DNA of 64,000 nt from Nematopogon swammerdamellus (GCA_946902875.1 OX336345.1:19251395-19315394), one strand, 5' to 3'. Counted from the first letter of the stretch, positions 23,791-35,874 are shown. A program made the numbers and translations. Notes: generated from the letters alone by a model not told the origin.

Positions 23791-24956
23791 CAGTGTTGCC
23801 AACTTAGTGCTAGCGCCACTAGATCTGGTGGTTTGGAATCCCGTCTGGTGGCCAAATTTGCGATCTAGGGTCTAGTGCTGAGTATGGTGGTTTGAGCAGA
23901 TTTTTTTAGTGGTTGTGCAAAAATTTCAGTGTTTAAATCGATGAATGTGGCGAATTAACATAAACAATCTAGTTTAGCCAAAGAGAAAGAATAGCATTCA
24001 CCAAGGAACTGTTAAACAAAATTGGATCCAAATTAAGCTGCACCCATTTCATGCGAAGAAGCTGAGACGCTTTCTTCTTCAGAAGAAGACTAATCTCAAG
24101 GTGTTAGTGTTATTTTAGTAATATTATTTTGTATGTAACCATCTGTCCTGTGATTGCAGTGATAATAATTAATACGTATAATATATTGATTTGTTTGGAA
24201 ATGATCGTACCTACTCTTTTATTTGAAGATCCTGAAAAGGACGTTTGACCGGTTTTTCATTATTCTAAAGATCAGACACAGCCTCAAAAACCGGACTGTC
24301 CGGTCCACGGACATCGGCAACCTTCCATGGTACATACATAATTATTATAATTTTTTTTTTCATATGTCATGATGTAATCCGGTATGGGTGGCTGAGTCGG
24401 AGGGGCCAAAGCACATGCTCTAACCAGCCAATATCACCTCCGAGAAGATAGGTGCCATACCGGAGACTTCCCTGGATTGCTAGCTATACTGGACTAGAGG
24501 AGAACACAACCGAGGTTGCTTGCGGCCATCTTACATCCAGTACGGTGGTACCAACCCAGTCGACTACAATTTGAGCCTACCACCTAGTAAGGGGCAAGGG
24601 AAAGGACCTACAGTTTTACACCGGTTCCGAACGGTGAAGCAGCGGGTGTAGGTATGCACGTAAATTTTTTTCGTCAGAAAAAACTCATTGGTACACGCCG
24701 CCGACCGGATTCGAACCTCGGACCTCCCGCATGAAAAGCCGATGCCCAAACCACTCGGCCACCCGCCGCTTAAATATTTTTTTAGGTTAGGTTCCCCTAC
24801 GGTGCTTTCTGCTCTGTCCATAAACAAATTCTATTTTTATTTCTACATATTATAATTTTTTTATTTTTGAGTAGGTATTTCTGAAAATCTGGGGAAATTC
24901 TGGTGGTTTCGACTGGCGCAACTGGTGGGCGAGCTAAAAAAAAGTTGGCAACACTG
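23791..24956. mobile_element. hAT-type non-autonomous transposon
   Basis: Ends CAGTGTTGCCAACTT and AAGTTGGCAACACTG are exact complements, flanked by a perfect 8-bp duplication CTATATAG (23783-23790 and 24957-24964). No transposase frame is present. The left interior has several TCTGGTGG / GGTGGTTTG repeats, echoed near the right end (CTGGTGGTTTCGACTGG). A tRNA-derived SINE (24372-24770) is nested in it. The same terminal 11 bp bound the larger element at 11626-14196. Confidence 0.88.
24372..24770 (-). mobile_element. tRNA-derived SINE
   Basis: Read on the minus strand, the head GTGGCCGAGTGG (A box) and GAGGTTCGAATCCGG (B box) give a tRNA Ser/Leu-like 5' region, followed by a family-specific body (GTGTAAAACTGTAGGTCC..GGAGGTGATATTGGC) and the end CCACCCATACCGGATT. 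Partial copies lie at 6517-7215 and 17602-17745. A functional tRNA is unlikely because the 3' acceptor half is replaced by SINE body. It is nested in the hAT element. Confidence 0.75.
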
Positions 24957-24964
24957 CTATATAG

Positions 24965-26632
24965 ATATTCCGACGGGTAATACATTGCTGTAGATACCTA
25001 ACTATCTAAAAATAAATAACTCCTGTATGTACCTACCTATTATTACCATATTTGGTTATACATTATAGCTCCACTACCGGTCACCTATAAATTAGTTACA
25101 TAGGTAGGTACATACTTAGGTAGGTACTGACAAATTGATATGAGACGTGTACTTAGAACACAAGACTTTATTACGCACTAACTACGGTACCGTGCGTGTG
25201 GGCCGGTCGGTATTAATAAGAATAGCCCCACTGCATCTCTCCCCGTGCATGTCATAAAAGGCGGCTAAGGGATAAGGACACGATGCCGTGCTAAAGGGCG
25301 ACAGGCTAGCCACCTGTCACATTGTCACGGTCCTTCCACCGAGTCATGCAGGAGGTGGGTCTTCATGCCTTACTTGCTGCTTGATGTAGTTAGGTATGTG
25401 TAGCACAACACCGATTACTCTGCTTACCCCGATTGTCGGGATGATGGTCGGGATATAGCGTGTGATATGTATGATGTGATGTATGTATGTATGAACCTAG
25501 GTACAGACTTTATTCTTATTTTATTTTAGTGGTAGGTACATAAGTACCTACTTGTATTTTTTATCTATATTATTTGAGTAAATACTTAAATAAAATAAAG
25601 GAATGAACAACTTATAAATAAAATAATACATATTTAAATACCTCTCCACTAAATTCAATGAAAGGAATCGTTAATTTAACATATAACCAACTTTGAGATT
25701 TTCTAAATTATCGCAAAAGTTGATCAAGATCAATCGAGTGTTTGGGTGAGCGTATACGTCAAAATGACTCGAAGTTCGAGCTCACATTTCGTACGACGGT
25801 ACCAATAACTGTCAAAATGTGGTAGATCGACGTTCGAGTTCGAGTAGACCACGTGACCGTTTCGTGCACTCACTCACTTGTACATTTGACAGCTACGACG
25901 CCGGTACCAATTATGCCTACTCGTTCATTTTGCTCGAACTCGTCGATCGAGTAAAATTACCACGGTCGGGCTGCTGGTCAGTGATGGTGGCAGGGACCGC
26001 GGGTTCGAGCCTCGAGGCTCGCAAAAGACGGAGAAATATATTTTGTATTTTCTCCTATTGTATATGCCTCTCTATCGCGCTCTCGCTTGCACACACAGGT
26101 TTAGATGGAACGTTACACTTCTTCGTGCGTGCAGCCTGTGTTCATCAATTTATAAGACGTGACATCATCACGTCAAAAAAAACTGATCGCAGATGGAACA
26201 ATAAAAAAAAATCGTTATAGCCGTTTCAAAGAAACTATATTGCTCAAGAATTGCTCACTTTTAATGCACATATTTAATGAATGATAGTTACGTAATAGGA
26301 TTATCTATAAATGATGCACAACGTGAAAAAAGTGGGACGGAGATTAATATTATAATATTTACCTATTGTGATTTCATCTTTGTCTTTGTACAATCTTCTT
26401 TCACATCCTCTACAGATGCCCCTTCTAGTTTTAGTTCCAAAGCTGGACGGATAGATAGGACAGGGAGGGAGACGTTTCGAGAAGTTTCGAGAGAGAGAGA
26501 AGGATGCGATGTGCGCAGTCATTTTAGATAACGAACTGGGAAAGTTATTATGGCGCTCGTCTTGAGTGCATACATATGCATTATCTTTTGCAATTTATGT
26601 TCTGTGGTGGCATGAATTTAGGTATAGTGCCA
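24965..26632. other. Host DNA with repeats, no gene recognised
   Basis: Includes an inverted copy of the GTAAGCAG/TTAGTCGCC repeat at about 25200-25475 and a segment at 25737-25970 related to 23190-23345. A 133-codon open frame at 25819-26220 overlaps the repeat segment and shows no recognisable domain. Confidence 0.4.
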
Positions 26633-26843
26633 CCAAGAAGTTATGATGCGTGTGAAATATGCGCAACTATCTGCATTCCTAAGAAGGGACTTGAACTTTC
26701 GATCGAAAGTTTGTCGATAATTAGGTTATTTATTAGGTCATACAATTTATCGACAAAGTTTCAACCGAAAGTTCACATCCCTTCTTAGGAATGCAGATAG
26801 TTGCGCATATTTCCCACGCATCATTACTTCCTGGTGGCACTAC
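26633..26843. mobile_element. Palindromic MITE, family M1
   Basis: Long inverted repeats: TATAGTGCCACCAAGAAGTT and the complementary ACTTCCTGGTGGCACTA, with the match continuing through CTGCATTCCTAAGAAGGGA. A second copy lies at 32210-32428. Ends of TATAGTG..CACTATA suggest a TA target duplication (mariner/Tc1-type MITE). Confidence 0.75.
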
Positions 26844-27033
26844 ACCTAGACCTACCGTGCATCTCTCCCCCCCAAGTACAGTCACAGGTCCTTCAAGAGG
26901 GACGTTATAGGCACCTGTTAGTCCGGCATGGCATACGTGCGCACCGTTAGCACTTGTACATGTGTGGAACGATATCCCATGTCGCGCTTGGTATAAAAAA
27001 AAAACCTAGGTACCTACTAGATAGGTAAGTAGA

Positions 27034-27211
27034 GTTCCCGGCAGAAAATAATGCGCGTCGAGCTTTAGAAAGAGACCATCCGGTTGTAGGTATGTAGAGC
27101 GTCGTCTCTGTCGCACGATTTCGCAGGTATCTGTGCGAAAGGGACGACGTTGTACCTACAGCCTTATTGTCTCTTTCTAAAGCTCGACACGCAATAATTG
27201 CTCCCGGGAAC
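27034..27211. mobile_element. Palindromic MITE, family M2
   Basis: GTTCCCGG..CCGGGAAC ends enclose inverted blocks GTCGAGCTTTAGAAAGAGAC and GTAGAGCGTCGTCTCTGTCG. The core recurs at 35696-35874 with different outermost bases. Confidence 0.65.
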
Positions 27212-27927
27212 GTAGGTACCTTCCTATAAAGAATTCGAAAGAACATCAACTCGAACAGGTGAAAGAATGTTTGTGACGCAAATATATCTCGCATCTTTAT
27301 CAACAACAAATGAAAATTATACTTATACATTTGTAGATTATGTTGAGGACGAATCAATTGTATGAAAATATTTATATCGATGGCGGTTCTATATAATTTA
27401 GAGGTGCTTTCGAAGTTACAGGTATATTTTAGTTCTTTAAGAAAAGTTTGTGTAAGAAATGTCCACTTGTCTACGTTATTTTTGATAATTTGTGTTATGT
27501 TTTGGTTTTTTTGCTGTTTTGTGAGTATATTATTTGTATGTATATAGTAAGTATAAGTAATTGCACTGTAAGTTTACCACAATAAATAAAAAAAAAATGT
27601 TTCATTCTTTATTATTTTATTTATATACAATTTAAGTACCTACCTATTCTACAGTGGAGGTATAAAACTATACGGCACGTAGAGGAATCGCTGATAGGTA
27701 GGCAAAACGAAGGCCCAACGGCTCCGAATTCAGCTGCGGTACGTTACCCTCATCAGCAGTCAGCAGTCACGGACAGGGCACGTGACCCGCCATCAGATAT
27801 CTACTCCGAGCGAGTTACCTAGGTATCTACATCTGCATAAGTAAGTATGACACTTAAGTGTCATACCTGTAGTGCACATCCGCAGTAACAAATTTATATA
27901 TATCTGCATCATATTTCGATTCTGTAA

Positions 27928-28070
27928 TTTAGGCCCACTTGCACCAACACAAATTTAATATATAAACCAGTTTAACTCGTTAAGCTAGCACCCGTTGACT
28001 GTGGGAACCGCGTTTAAATCCATAACTCGCTACTTAACTTTAAACTCGTGTTGGTGCAAGTGGGCCTTAA
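27928..28070. mobile_element. Short MITE with GGCCCACTTGCACCAACAC ends
   Basis: TTAGGCCCACTTGCACCAAC pairs with GTTGGTGCAAGTGGGCCTTA across 143 bp. TTA/TAA flanks both ends. Confidence 0.75.
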
Positions 28071-28104
28071 ATTATTTTCTTTAATTAAAGGTACACAGCC
28101 ATTG

Positions 28105-28205
28105 GAGGCTGACCTCGAGGCTGACCGTGCGTGGTCCGGATTCCACATAAACTGTAGGTACTAGGTGCCTTCCCTTCTTACCTTATTATTACGCCCGGGT
28201 TGGTT
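28105..28205 (+). repeat. Fragment of the tRNA/5S-like SINE
   Basis: Blocks TTGGAGGCTGACC, GGATTCCAC and CCTTCCCTTCTTACCTTA match the middle of the SINE at 13028-13420. Head and tail are absent. Confidence 0.5.
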
Positions 28206-28619
28206 TATACATAAAAAAAAATATTCCGGCCAATTACGCGGTGAAACCTCGGTGCGTGAGTCCGACTCGCACTTGGCCGGTTTTTATGTCTAATTTCAAT
28301 TAAAGTATGTTATAGCCTTTTCAAACATCAAATATAATGTTGATTATATAAATTTTTTTATCTGCCGACGACAATAGGTCGAAATATCATGAAAAAATTC
28401 CTAATGTGCATAATATATATATTTTAAACATCAAGAAACACTGAATTCCTATCTAATAAATATATTCTTTATTTATTATATATTTATATAAAATAAAATA
28501 AAAAATAAAATAAATATTGTATGCAATTATATGCACGCTTACCTTAGTACGAATATGTGCGATCGAAACTGTGAACGATAAATCGCAGCATGCTTTACAT
28601 AAAAAGTTCATATTAATAT

Positions 28620-28790
28620 TCAAAGCACGTCTTCACGTCGTCGCCGCCCCCGCCCACCCGCCGCCGCCGCCGCCGCGCCGCCGCCCCCGGGCCGGGGGTG
28701 GACCACCGCTTGTCTTGTCGGCGAATTGTGATGCAAATGTGACGGAGAGACCCGGTGGCAACCCTCACTATTGTTGCCGATTGCTCGGGG
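28620..28790. other. GC-rich island, no gene recognised
   Basis: A strongly GC-rich patch (CCGCCGCCGCCGCCGCGCC) in AT-rich DNA. Short open frames exist on both strands but none shows a recognisable domain or clear splice structure. Such islands often mark promoters or first exons of host genes; that is only a possibility here. Confidence 0.25.
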
Positions 28791-28867
28791 AACATGTACT
28801 CGGAAGTTGACTCCTATTTAGGTACATATAGGTAGGTACCTAGGTATATTAGGTAGATAGGTTTTTA

Positions 28868-28945
28868 CCGTGTGGGGCCGGTACTTTAAAAGAATAGCCC
28901 CACTGCATCTCTCCCCGTGTATGTCGTAAAAGGCGACTAAGGGAT
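28868..28945 (-). repeat. End fragment of the TTAGTCGCC repeat family
   Basis: ACCGTGTGGGGCCGGTAC, AGAATAGCCCCACTGCATCT and GGCGACTAAGGGATA, as at 41388-41462 and 12935-13020. Confidence 0.6.
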
Positions 28946-29584
28946 ATGACTCCCTTCTTATATTACTAGGTGGTACGGTTTAATCCGCCCGGCTTGTCCA
29001 TCAGTTCAATAAAGCACTTATAAAGGACCCTCACACATACAGTGACAAAGATGTGTTCCTCTGTTTCCAAAGCAATTTCTATAAATTTGTCCATTTCAGA
29101 GCTGTTGCAGTACTTGCAGTGTATTACTGAGTTATCGATGTGTATGACAGATTGCGAATAATTCTGTACCACTTCAAACGATTTTGATTATTCCATTTCG
29201 ATTATTCTTTTTTATGTGATATTACTAAAAAGAAAGAAATAAAAACTGTTTTAAAAAACAAAACACCGACTCCGATGAAATGACTTTTCGAAGTCGGTGC
29301 CAAACCCAACACAAATAAATCTGAACATGACTTGCCAGCAATAGTTTCTCAAGATGTGGATGTGATGGTTATCCTGATTGCTCTCAGTATGCCATACCCA
29401 TACCCAACACGGCCTCCATAAAATGTTTGTTTGGCACCGATTTCGAAAAGCGATTTCATGCCCACATATTTCCCACCAAGTACAGTCTCGGGTTCTTTAA
29501 CAGGGAGCGTGAATGGGCACCTGTCAGGCGTCGCTAGACACCTTATAGGTGACTCGGCGCCATATAAACCTCGACGCTATCAAA

Positions 29585-29945
29585 TTAAATCAGTAGTGCT
29601 ACGGTAAATTAATTTCAACTGTGGCACTACCTGTATTAAATCAGTAGTGCTACGGTAAATTAATTTTAACTGTGGCACTACCTGTATTAAATCAGTAGTG
29701 CTACGGTAAATTAATTTTAACTGTGGCACTACCTGTATTAAATCAGTAGTGCTACGGTAAATTAATTTTAACTGTGGCACTACCTGTATTAAATCAGTAG
29801 TGCTACGGTAAATTAATTTTAACTGTGGCACTACCTGTATTAAATCAGTAGTGCTACGGTAAATTAATTTTAACTGTGGCACTACCTGTATTAAATCAGT
29901 AGTGCTACGGTAAATGAATTTTAACCGTGGCACTACAGCTAGTAG
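29585..29945. repeat. 51-bp minisatellite, about seven copies
   Basis: The unit begins TCAGTAGTGCTACGGTAAAT and continues through TTAACTGTGGCACTACCTGT. Seven copies follow with almost no divergence; the last is variant. Each unit contains an internal inverted repeat (GTAGTGCTAC against GTGGCACTAC), so single strands can fold into one hairpin per unit. Because 51 is divisible by 3, an artefactual open frame with a 17-residue repeat appears on the minus strand; it should not be read as a gene. Confidence 0.9.
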
Positions 29946-30904
29946 TGCTACCGGTAGTGCCACGGTCAACGCGCGATTTTTTTCGGGAGGAATGTATGCG
30001 GAATGGTCTTTTAGTAATATAGATCAGTGGTTATAGGAATATGAAATAAGAAAGTCAACAAAGATCTCATAATAATTCAACTAATTAATTATTTATATTA
30101 ATTTATTAATGACTTAATAATGTTATTTATTAGATACTTATTAACTTATGTATGTGTGAAATGAATGAGAATATAGGTACGGTTTTGCACGATAATAATG
30201 ACAGAAGGTGGGCTTAAAGCTTACAGGCATTCTCATCAGTCATGCCTGTGGTTGTGAGTAAGGGCAGTGTGAAATAGCGGTCTGGTCAAATCAATACGAA
30301 TTTATTTAACGTTTATGAAATTGCATAAATCTTCAAAAAGTCTAACAAAGGTCCCCAAAATAAATCCCCCAAGCTGCGCAATTTTAAAAGTTAACCGAAA
30401 TGTTAACGAAATAAACGAATTAAATTTCACAAAATGCGAGATCTCATCATCAGCGAGTCCGCACAATAGCGAGGCACTGCCGCCTCAGGTTACACCCTGA
30501 GCCGCCACGGCGCGATGGTAACACGAGAGCCTTCCTTACAGAAACACTTTTGTAGCATTTCGGTTTGATAATTTCTAAATGAGGGTGTCGTTTTCTAACC
30601 GAATCCGATTATGAAATTATATTGTTGTTGTCAACAAAAGGCGCGAATAAAAAAAAATATAACATCAGACATCACATTGCTGGTTGCCTTGTCTCGTATA
30701 AATTGCAACAAAGTTAGGTACTTATAAATATATAAATCTTATTGTAAGTTAAAAGCAATGAGATTAAAATTGCCTTTGGACAATTTGGATCTCGCCACAT
30801 AATTCATTTAAAATTTTCACAATTCTGTGAAAATTTTAAATAAATTCTGTAATAGATACCTACCTAATAAATAGATACCTACCTATTCAGGTAGGTATCT
30901 ATTT

Positions 30905-31259
30905 ATTATTATGGCGGATATCCTAAAAAAATATTAAAAAAAATAAAAAAGTAGAAAATGAAGGGTTAGTCCCCATAAAAGAAACCTGTATTTTTTCTTC
31001 AACTTTTTTTGTTTTTTCTCTATCGTAAAAACGGCATTACATACAAGCGTCAAACTTGGTGTGATTATAGTGCAAGATCAAGTAACAACAAAACAAAATA
31101 AATAAACAACAAATAATAAAAACCTGCCAAATGTGAGTCGCGCACCCGAATTGAACGAAAGAAATCAATGTATTTTTTGTATAAAATACATAACATAACA
31201 CAAAAACGATTGTACGGAAACCTCGGTGCGCGAGTCCGGCTCGCACTTGGCTGGTTTTT
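30905..31259 (+). repeat. GGTTTCC/GGCCGG interspersed repeat, 5'-truncated copy
   Basis: Starts in ATTATGGCGGATAT and ends CGGAAACCTCGGTGCGCGAG..CTTGGCTGGTTTTT, parallel to 5880-6028. Confidence 0.55.
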
Positions 31260-31339
31260 TTACGGTATGTAAATGCGAAGGGTACTTAACAATTCTGTCA
31301 CCCCAGTGCCTGGATAAAATCATAAAAAAATCCTTCTGG

Positions 31340-31715
31340 GGTCGGGACTAGAATCCAAGCGCCTGCTCCGCGCCGCCGCGGAAACTGTCACTTCACCGCT
31401 CGTTTTTTGCCGCCATTCGTCCAGCCAGGCAAGCGTATCGACAGCAATGGCGGTGCGCGGCGCGGCGGGATGCAGATTTTTGCATCAATATGCACGAGGG
31501 GGCTCGTTCGGAGGCCGAGCGGCGCTGCGGGGGCTCCGGGGAGTCTAACTACGTTACTGTCGCACTGCTACAGTATCGGAGAGCCACTCGTTACCTACTT
31601 GACTGTGTAACTTCGTTTGTGACTGCCGCACGCTCGCTCCCTACCGGCTCCCCCCCCCCGCGCGCTCGCTGCTTGCGACACACGAGTTTGTGCGGCGAAA
31701 CTGTATTTTTAGGTT
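31340..31715. other. GC-rich island, no gene recognised
   Basis: A GC-rich stretch with short overlapping open frames, none with a recognisable domain. It could be a host promoter or first exon. No supporting splice pattern was found. Confidence 0.25.
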
Positions 31716-31949
31716 GACTTTATATACATACAACTAAGTACATAAGTAGGCCAATCCAATTTATTTCTCGGAAACTGTTCTACGGATTTGGATGAAATTT
31801 TGTATTTCGATAATGTTTTACTTACCAAGTTTACCTAGGTAGGCCTGCCTTCAAAGAAAACCCGTTTAAAAAAAATTTACTTATTTCCTATACCTACCTA
31901 ATCTATATTCGTTCATTAGTTAGTTGTCTATAATAGGTAGGTTTTACCA

Positions 31950-32160
31950 GCCTCCTCGGTAGCTCAGTGGTGCGGTCGGCCGACTCTCAGTCGTGATCAT
32001 AAGCGCATCTGGGCGCGGTCAGTACTTGGATGGGTGACCGCACGACCGTTGGAGGGTGACCGTGGTTTGGATTCCACGTATAACAGTACTCTTTTCTATT
32101 CTGTGGTATAACTGTAGGTCTCTTCCCTCTTACCTTACTAGGTGGTAGGGTTTAACACAG
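31950..32160 (+). mobile_element. tRNA/5S-like SINE, 3'-truncated copy
   Basis: CTCGGTAGCTCAGTGGTGCG, GTACTTGGATGGGTGACCGC and TTTGGATTCCACGT follow the order in 13028-13420. This copy keeps the 5S-like phrase CAGTACTTGGATGGG more completely. It stops after GGTGGTAGGGTTTAA. Confidence 0.7.
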
Positions 32161-32209
32161 ATTATATCAAAGGAAACAATATTCGAATGAGACTAGAAGA
32201 TTTTCTAGG

Positions 32210-32428
32210 TATAGTGCAACCAGGAAGTTATGATGCGTGGGAAATATGCGAAACTGTCTGCATCCCTAAGAAGGGATGTGAACTGTCGGTCGAAAGTTTG
32301 TCGATAAATTGTATGACTTAATAACCTAAATTATCGACAAACTTTCGATCGAAAGTTCACGTCCCTTCTCAGCAATGCAGACAGTTTCGCATATTTCCCA
32401 CGCATCATAACTTCCTGGTGGCACTATA
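32210..32428. mobile_element. Palindromic MITE, family M1, second copy
   Basis: TATAGTGCAACCAGGAAGTT and its near-complement at the right end. The arms include TTGTCGATAAATTGTATGAC around the centre. Same family as 26633-26843. Confidence 0.75.
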
Positions 32429-32499
32429 AGTGGTCGAACCATTGAATCACTAGGCTAAAATACTGATTTAGTGCTAAACTATTGATATTTACTTACGTA

Positions 32500-33900
32500 T
32501 TGCAATTACCTACTACTTATTATTATTAGTAAAGTTCCAGCGGGTTCCAACGCGAGTTCAGATTTTTTCATTTTGCTTGAAATGATCAGACAAAGGGGTA
32601 AGAAAATGTTGATCCGCGAGTCGGATGGCGAGCGTCCGGGCGCGCGTGTGTCGCTGCTCCCCGCGCTTCAATTCCCGTCAATGGGCCTCCATTGTGCCCT
32701 GTCGCTTATAATATTATGTCGCCCCAACAAAAAGATTTATTTAAAATGTTATTTTACACCGAGTAGGTGGGCGACTGTTCGCGAGTGCCGGCTCTCTCGC
32801 CAGAGTAACTACTCGCTATTGTGTCCTCTGTTTTTATGTCATTTTCAATGATGCCATGAATGCAATGTCATTTTCGTCGCGTTCGTACGCTGATGTTGAG
32901 AGTGTCGTCGGGTTTTTGCACGGATGAAAAATAACTATACTATTCAATTTGGAAATGGTAATAAGGGTAATAATTTGGTAAGCGTATAAAATATTAGTTA
33001 GACAAATTGATACATTACCAAATATATTTATATATACGTCAAATAAAGTCCTCTCGATTATAGGTGCCGCGAGGGGGGGGGGGGGGAGGAGGGCGGGGTA
33101 AATGTCCCTTTTTTCACTTTTTCGCTCGTAACTCTAAAACCGTACCGGAAGTCGATATTACTTAGTAAGTAAAATGGTCTTGTGTAGATATATATCACAG
33201 ATCAGCAATCGGCGGCCATTTTTAACCGACTTCAAAAAAAGGAGGAGGTTCTCAATTCGACTGTATTTTTTTTTAAATATCAAATGTTGATGAAGTGTCA
33301 TCTTTGATGCCCATCATCCCTGAAACCGTTCCACTTTTAGCGAGAGATAAAAAAAAGGTAAAAATTCTCATTAATGACTAATTGAGATAACGAGTCGCCG
33401 AGTTTGAGTTATAATTGGTGAGTGACAGCTGCCGGTCACGTGATTAGGTTCGTTAGGGTTCCGCGGGCGCCTTGCGAGTGCTCGCGTGACGTCGTCGTGT
33501 CGGTGCCAAGTGCCGCCTCGGCTGGCTGTGGAGAGGTGTGAAGTGCCATGCCTCCCGCCAGCTCGCAGCGTCCTCTCCCCTCCCCGCGCGCCGCACCCCC
33601 GCACCCGCGGGACGTGTGGAGATGCGGCAAAACTTGGTTCATATTCACGGACGCCCTGAGGACTGAAAAATAATGGATACTTATGTGACGTTCGTACAGA
33701 ATGTAGGTACACCAGCCAAAATTTTTTAACTAAAGTAGGCAGAAAATTTGACTTACTTAAATTATTTAATATTTTTACCTATATGTAGTAGGTACTTACT
33801 TACTTTGTAGATACTCGTATGTACCTATTTAACGTAAATTAACTTTAGTAGTAAGTTTTACTTATTTCATACAAACCTGTTTCGATTTCAATTTTAACTT
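32500..33900. other. Host DNA, no gene recognised
   Basis: Includes a GC-rich patch (about 33430-33620), a G-run near 33073-33086, and about 33225-33275 carrying AACCGACTTC and GGAGGAGGTTCTCAATTCGA, a tail block also seen inverted at about 44262-44290. Short open frames lack recognisable domains. Confidence 0.35.
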
Positions 33901-34075
33901 TTACCCACCTGCTGCATGACTCGTTGGAGGACCGTGCCAAGGTGATAGGTGACTATCCTGTCGCCCTTAAGCACGGCATCTTGTCCTTGTCCCTTAGTCG
34001 CCTTTTACGACATGCACGAGGAAAGATCCATTGAAGCTAATTCTTCTTAAGTAGGTACCGACTGACCACACCCAC
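33900..34075 (+). repeat. Interspersed repeat, GTAAGCAG/TTAGTCGCC family, 3' part
   Basis: CACCTGCTGCATGACTCG, GGACCGTGCCAAGGTGA and CCCTTAGTCGCCTTTTACGA in the order found at 7800-7975. Confidence 0.6.
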
Positions 34076-34256
34076 ACAAAAACTAATTTAACCCCAAATT
34101 TAATTTAAACCTATCCATGAATTGATAACACGCCTAGTTTATCTTACTTGCATGTCCGCGGTATCTTCGAATCTGACTGAATTAATCTCTTTGGACTGAA
34201 TACATTGCTTAATAATATTGTGTCACTCTCTTTGGTGTCACGCAATGTGTTACTAT

Positions 34257-34738
34257 TAGGGATGGGCCGACTAGTCGCCGACTAGTCGGGAAAGCCGACT
34301 ATTCGGCAACTTTTGTAGTCGGCGACTAGTCGGTGACTAATCGGCAAATTATGCCGATTATAATCGGTTTATAATAAATGAAATAACCCCAACAATTTAT
34401 GCCTATTTCATTATTTTTATTTCTAAAAAGTATTCAATCAAAAGTATCTAAAGTTGCAGTCTGAAAATATGTTCAAAGAAACAGTAAGGTAACATAATAG
34501 GAACTTAGGAATCTGTCAGTAATTCAGTATTTCATTATTCATGAATCAACAAAATATTTCACATAACATAACACAAGACCTTAATAACTTTATAAACCCG
34601 GGGGGGCCCGAAGACCTCCGAAAGACGAGTATTCGAATAATCGGCATTGCCGACTAGTCAGCCGACTATTCGGCAATTTGAAAACCGATTAGTCGGCTAG
34701 TCGGCTAGTCGTCAAATACCATAGTCGGCCCATCACTA
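34257..34738. mobile_element. hAT-type MITE
   Basis: TAGGGATGGGCCGACTA and TAGTCGGCCCATCACTA are terminal inverted repeats, with perfect 8-bp duplication GTTACTAT on both sides (34249-34256 and 34739-34746). Multiple GACTAGTCGG / CCGACTATTCGG units fill both subterminal regions, likely transposase-binding sites. There is no coding capacity. Confidence 0.88.
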
Positions 34739-35599
34739 GTTACTATATAACCTTACTTTTGTGTCAATTTGTATTTACAGAGAAATTACATTACACCAGT
34801 AGTGGAACAACATTCTGTAGCCGCGGGCAATAAATTAGCGGCACTGTGACAGCCCCGACAATGGGCACGGGAGAAAGGAAACAGTATTTCATTACAGGGG
34901 AGACGCGAAGCTGTCATTACTTGTACATCGGCCATATTTCATTAAAAGCACAAAATAAACGTCCAATGAATTGTAGTCCTTATAATATCTACTTCAAAGT
35001 TGAATTAGCGTTCGGAACTTGCATTACAAATGGAACTCTGTGAGATTGAAATGGTAATATTACTGACAGCTTTGCTCCGCCTGTTCAAACATGGCTGCCA
35101 CTCCTCTATCGGTAAAACAGTGCGCCGCGTTTACAATATTGCTTCCTGCGATTAGGGCTAGATGGCGTTAGTTGGCTGTGTGGAAAACATTTTTTGTTGG
35201 CTGGGGCCACAGACTTCGCGGATCACCCCTTCTTAGTAGACAGAGGAGTTTTTCGAACTGCACGATTCACTAAATCGCTCGTGTCGCACTGCAAAGGTGT
35301 AGAACGAGCTTCCGGTGGAATGTCTTTCCCTACTCCGACAATCCACGGATCTTCAAATAGCCTTTCCTCAACGACATTAGCCGTCCCTCTGGATTATTGA
35401 CAAAATTGGCTGCGCCTAAGGGTGCCTGAGGCTTCGACCTCGGTCGGGCACAGCCACCCAGTTCGGAAGCAATAAAAAAAACATACGGTGGTGTGTGGCT
35501 GGGCCCGAGATTCTGGTGAACGGTAGCCTTGAAGCCATTTTGGTGTTCTTTAGGTTATTAACTTATTTATTATGGCTTTTGGCCACGGCTTCGCTCGCG

Positions 35600-35646
35600 T
35601 GAAGTTCGTATTTAAAAAGAAGAAAGTAAGTAAGCCCGCTTTCTTT

Positions 35647-35682
<36 letters not shown>

Positions 35683-35686
35683 TATG
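35600..35686. repeat. TTTC microsatellite
   Basis: About ten uninterrupted TTTC units at 35643-35685. Confidence 0.9.
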
Positions 35687-35695
35687 TATTACCTA

Positions 35696-35874
35696 CAGTA
35701 CGCGGCGGTAAATAGGTAATGCGCGTCGGGCTTTGGAGAGAGACAGTCCGGTTATGGTGTAGAGCGTCGTCTCTGTCGCACCAACTCGCAGGCCTCTGTG
35801 CGACAGGGAGAACGCTCTACAAACGGACTGTATCTCTCCAAAGCCCGAAGCGCATTATTTACCGCCGCGTACTG
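35696..35874. mobile_element. Palindromic MITE, family M2, second copy
   Basis: CAGTACGCGGCGGTAAATA and TTTACCGCCGCGTACTG form the termini. Internal blocks GTCGGGCTTTGGAGAGAGAC and GTAGAGCGTCGTCTCTGTCG match 27034-27211. Confidence 0.72.

Noticed and set aside
24705..24770. Functional tRNA gene (Ser/Leu-like A and B boxes)
   Set aside because: The acceptor-stem 3' half is replaced by repeat body shared with other copies, so it is a SINE head.
25819..26220. 133-codon plus-strand frame as a gene
   Set aside because: Its first part overlaps a segment related to 23190-23345 and the rest has no recognisable motif or splice context.
29585..29945. CRISPR-like array
   Set aside because: Units are contiguous with no unique spacers, the host is eukaryotic and there are no cas genes.
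29580..29969. 129-codon minus-strand open frame with a 17-residue repeat
   Set aside because: It is a by-product of the 51-bp minisatellite, whose unit length is a multiple of three and lacks stops in that frame.
33371..33712. 113-codon frame in a GC-rich patch
   Set aside because: GC-rich DNA yields long frames by chance on several phases; no domain or splice support.
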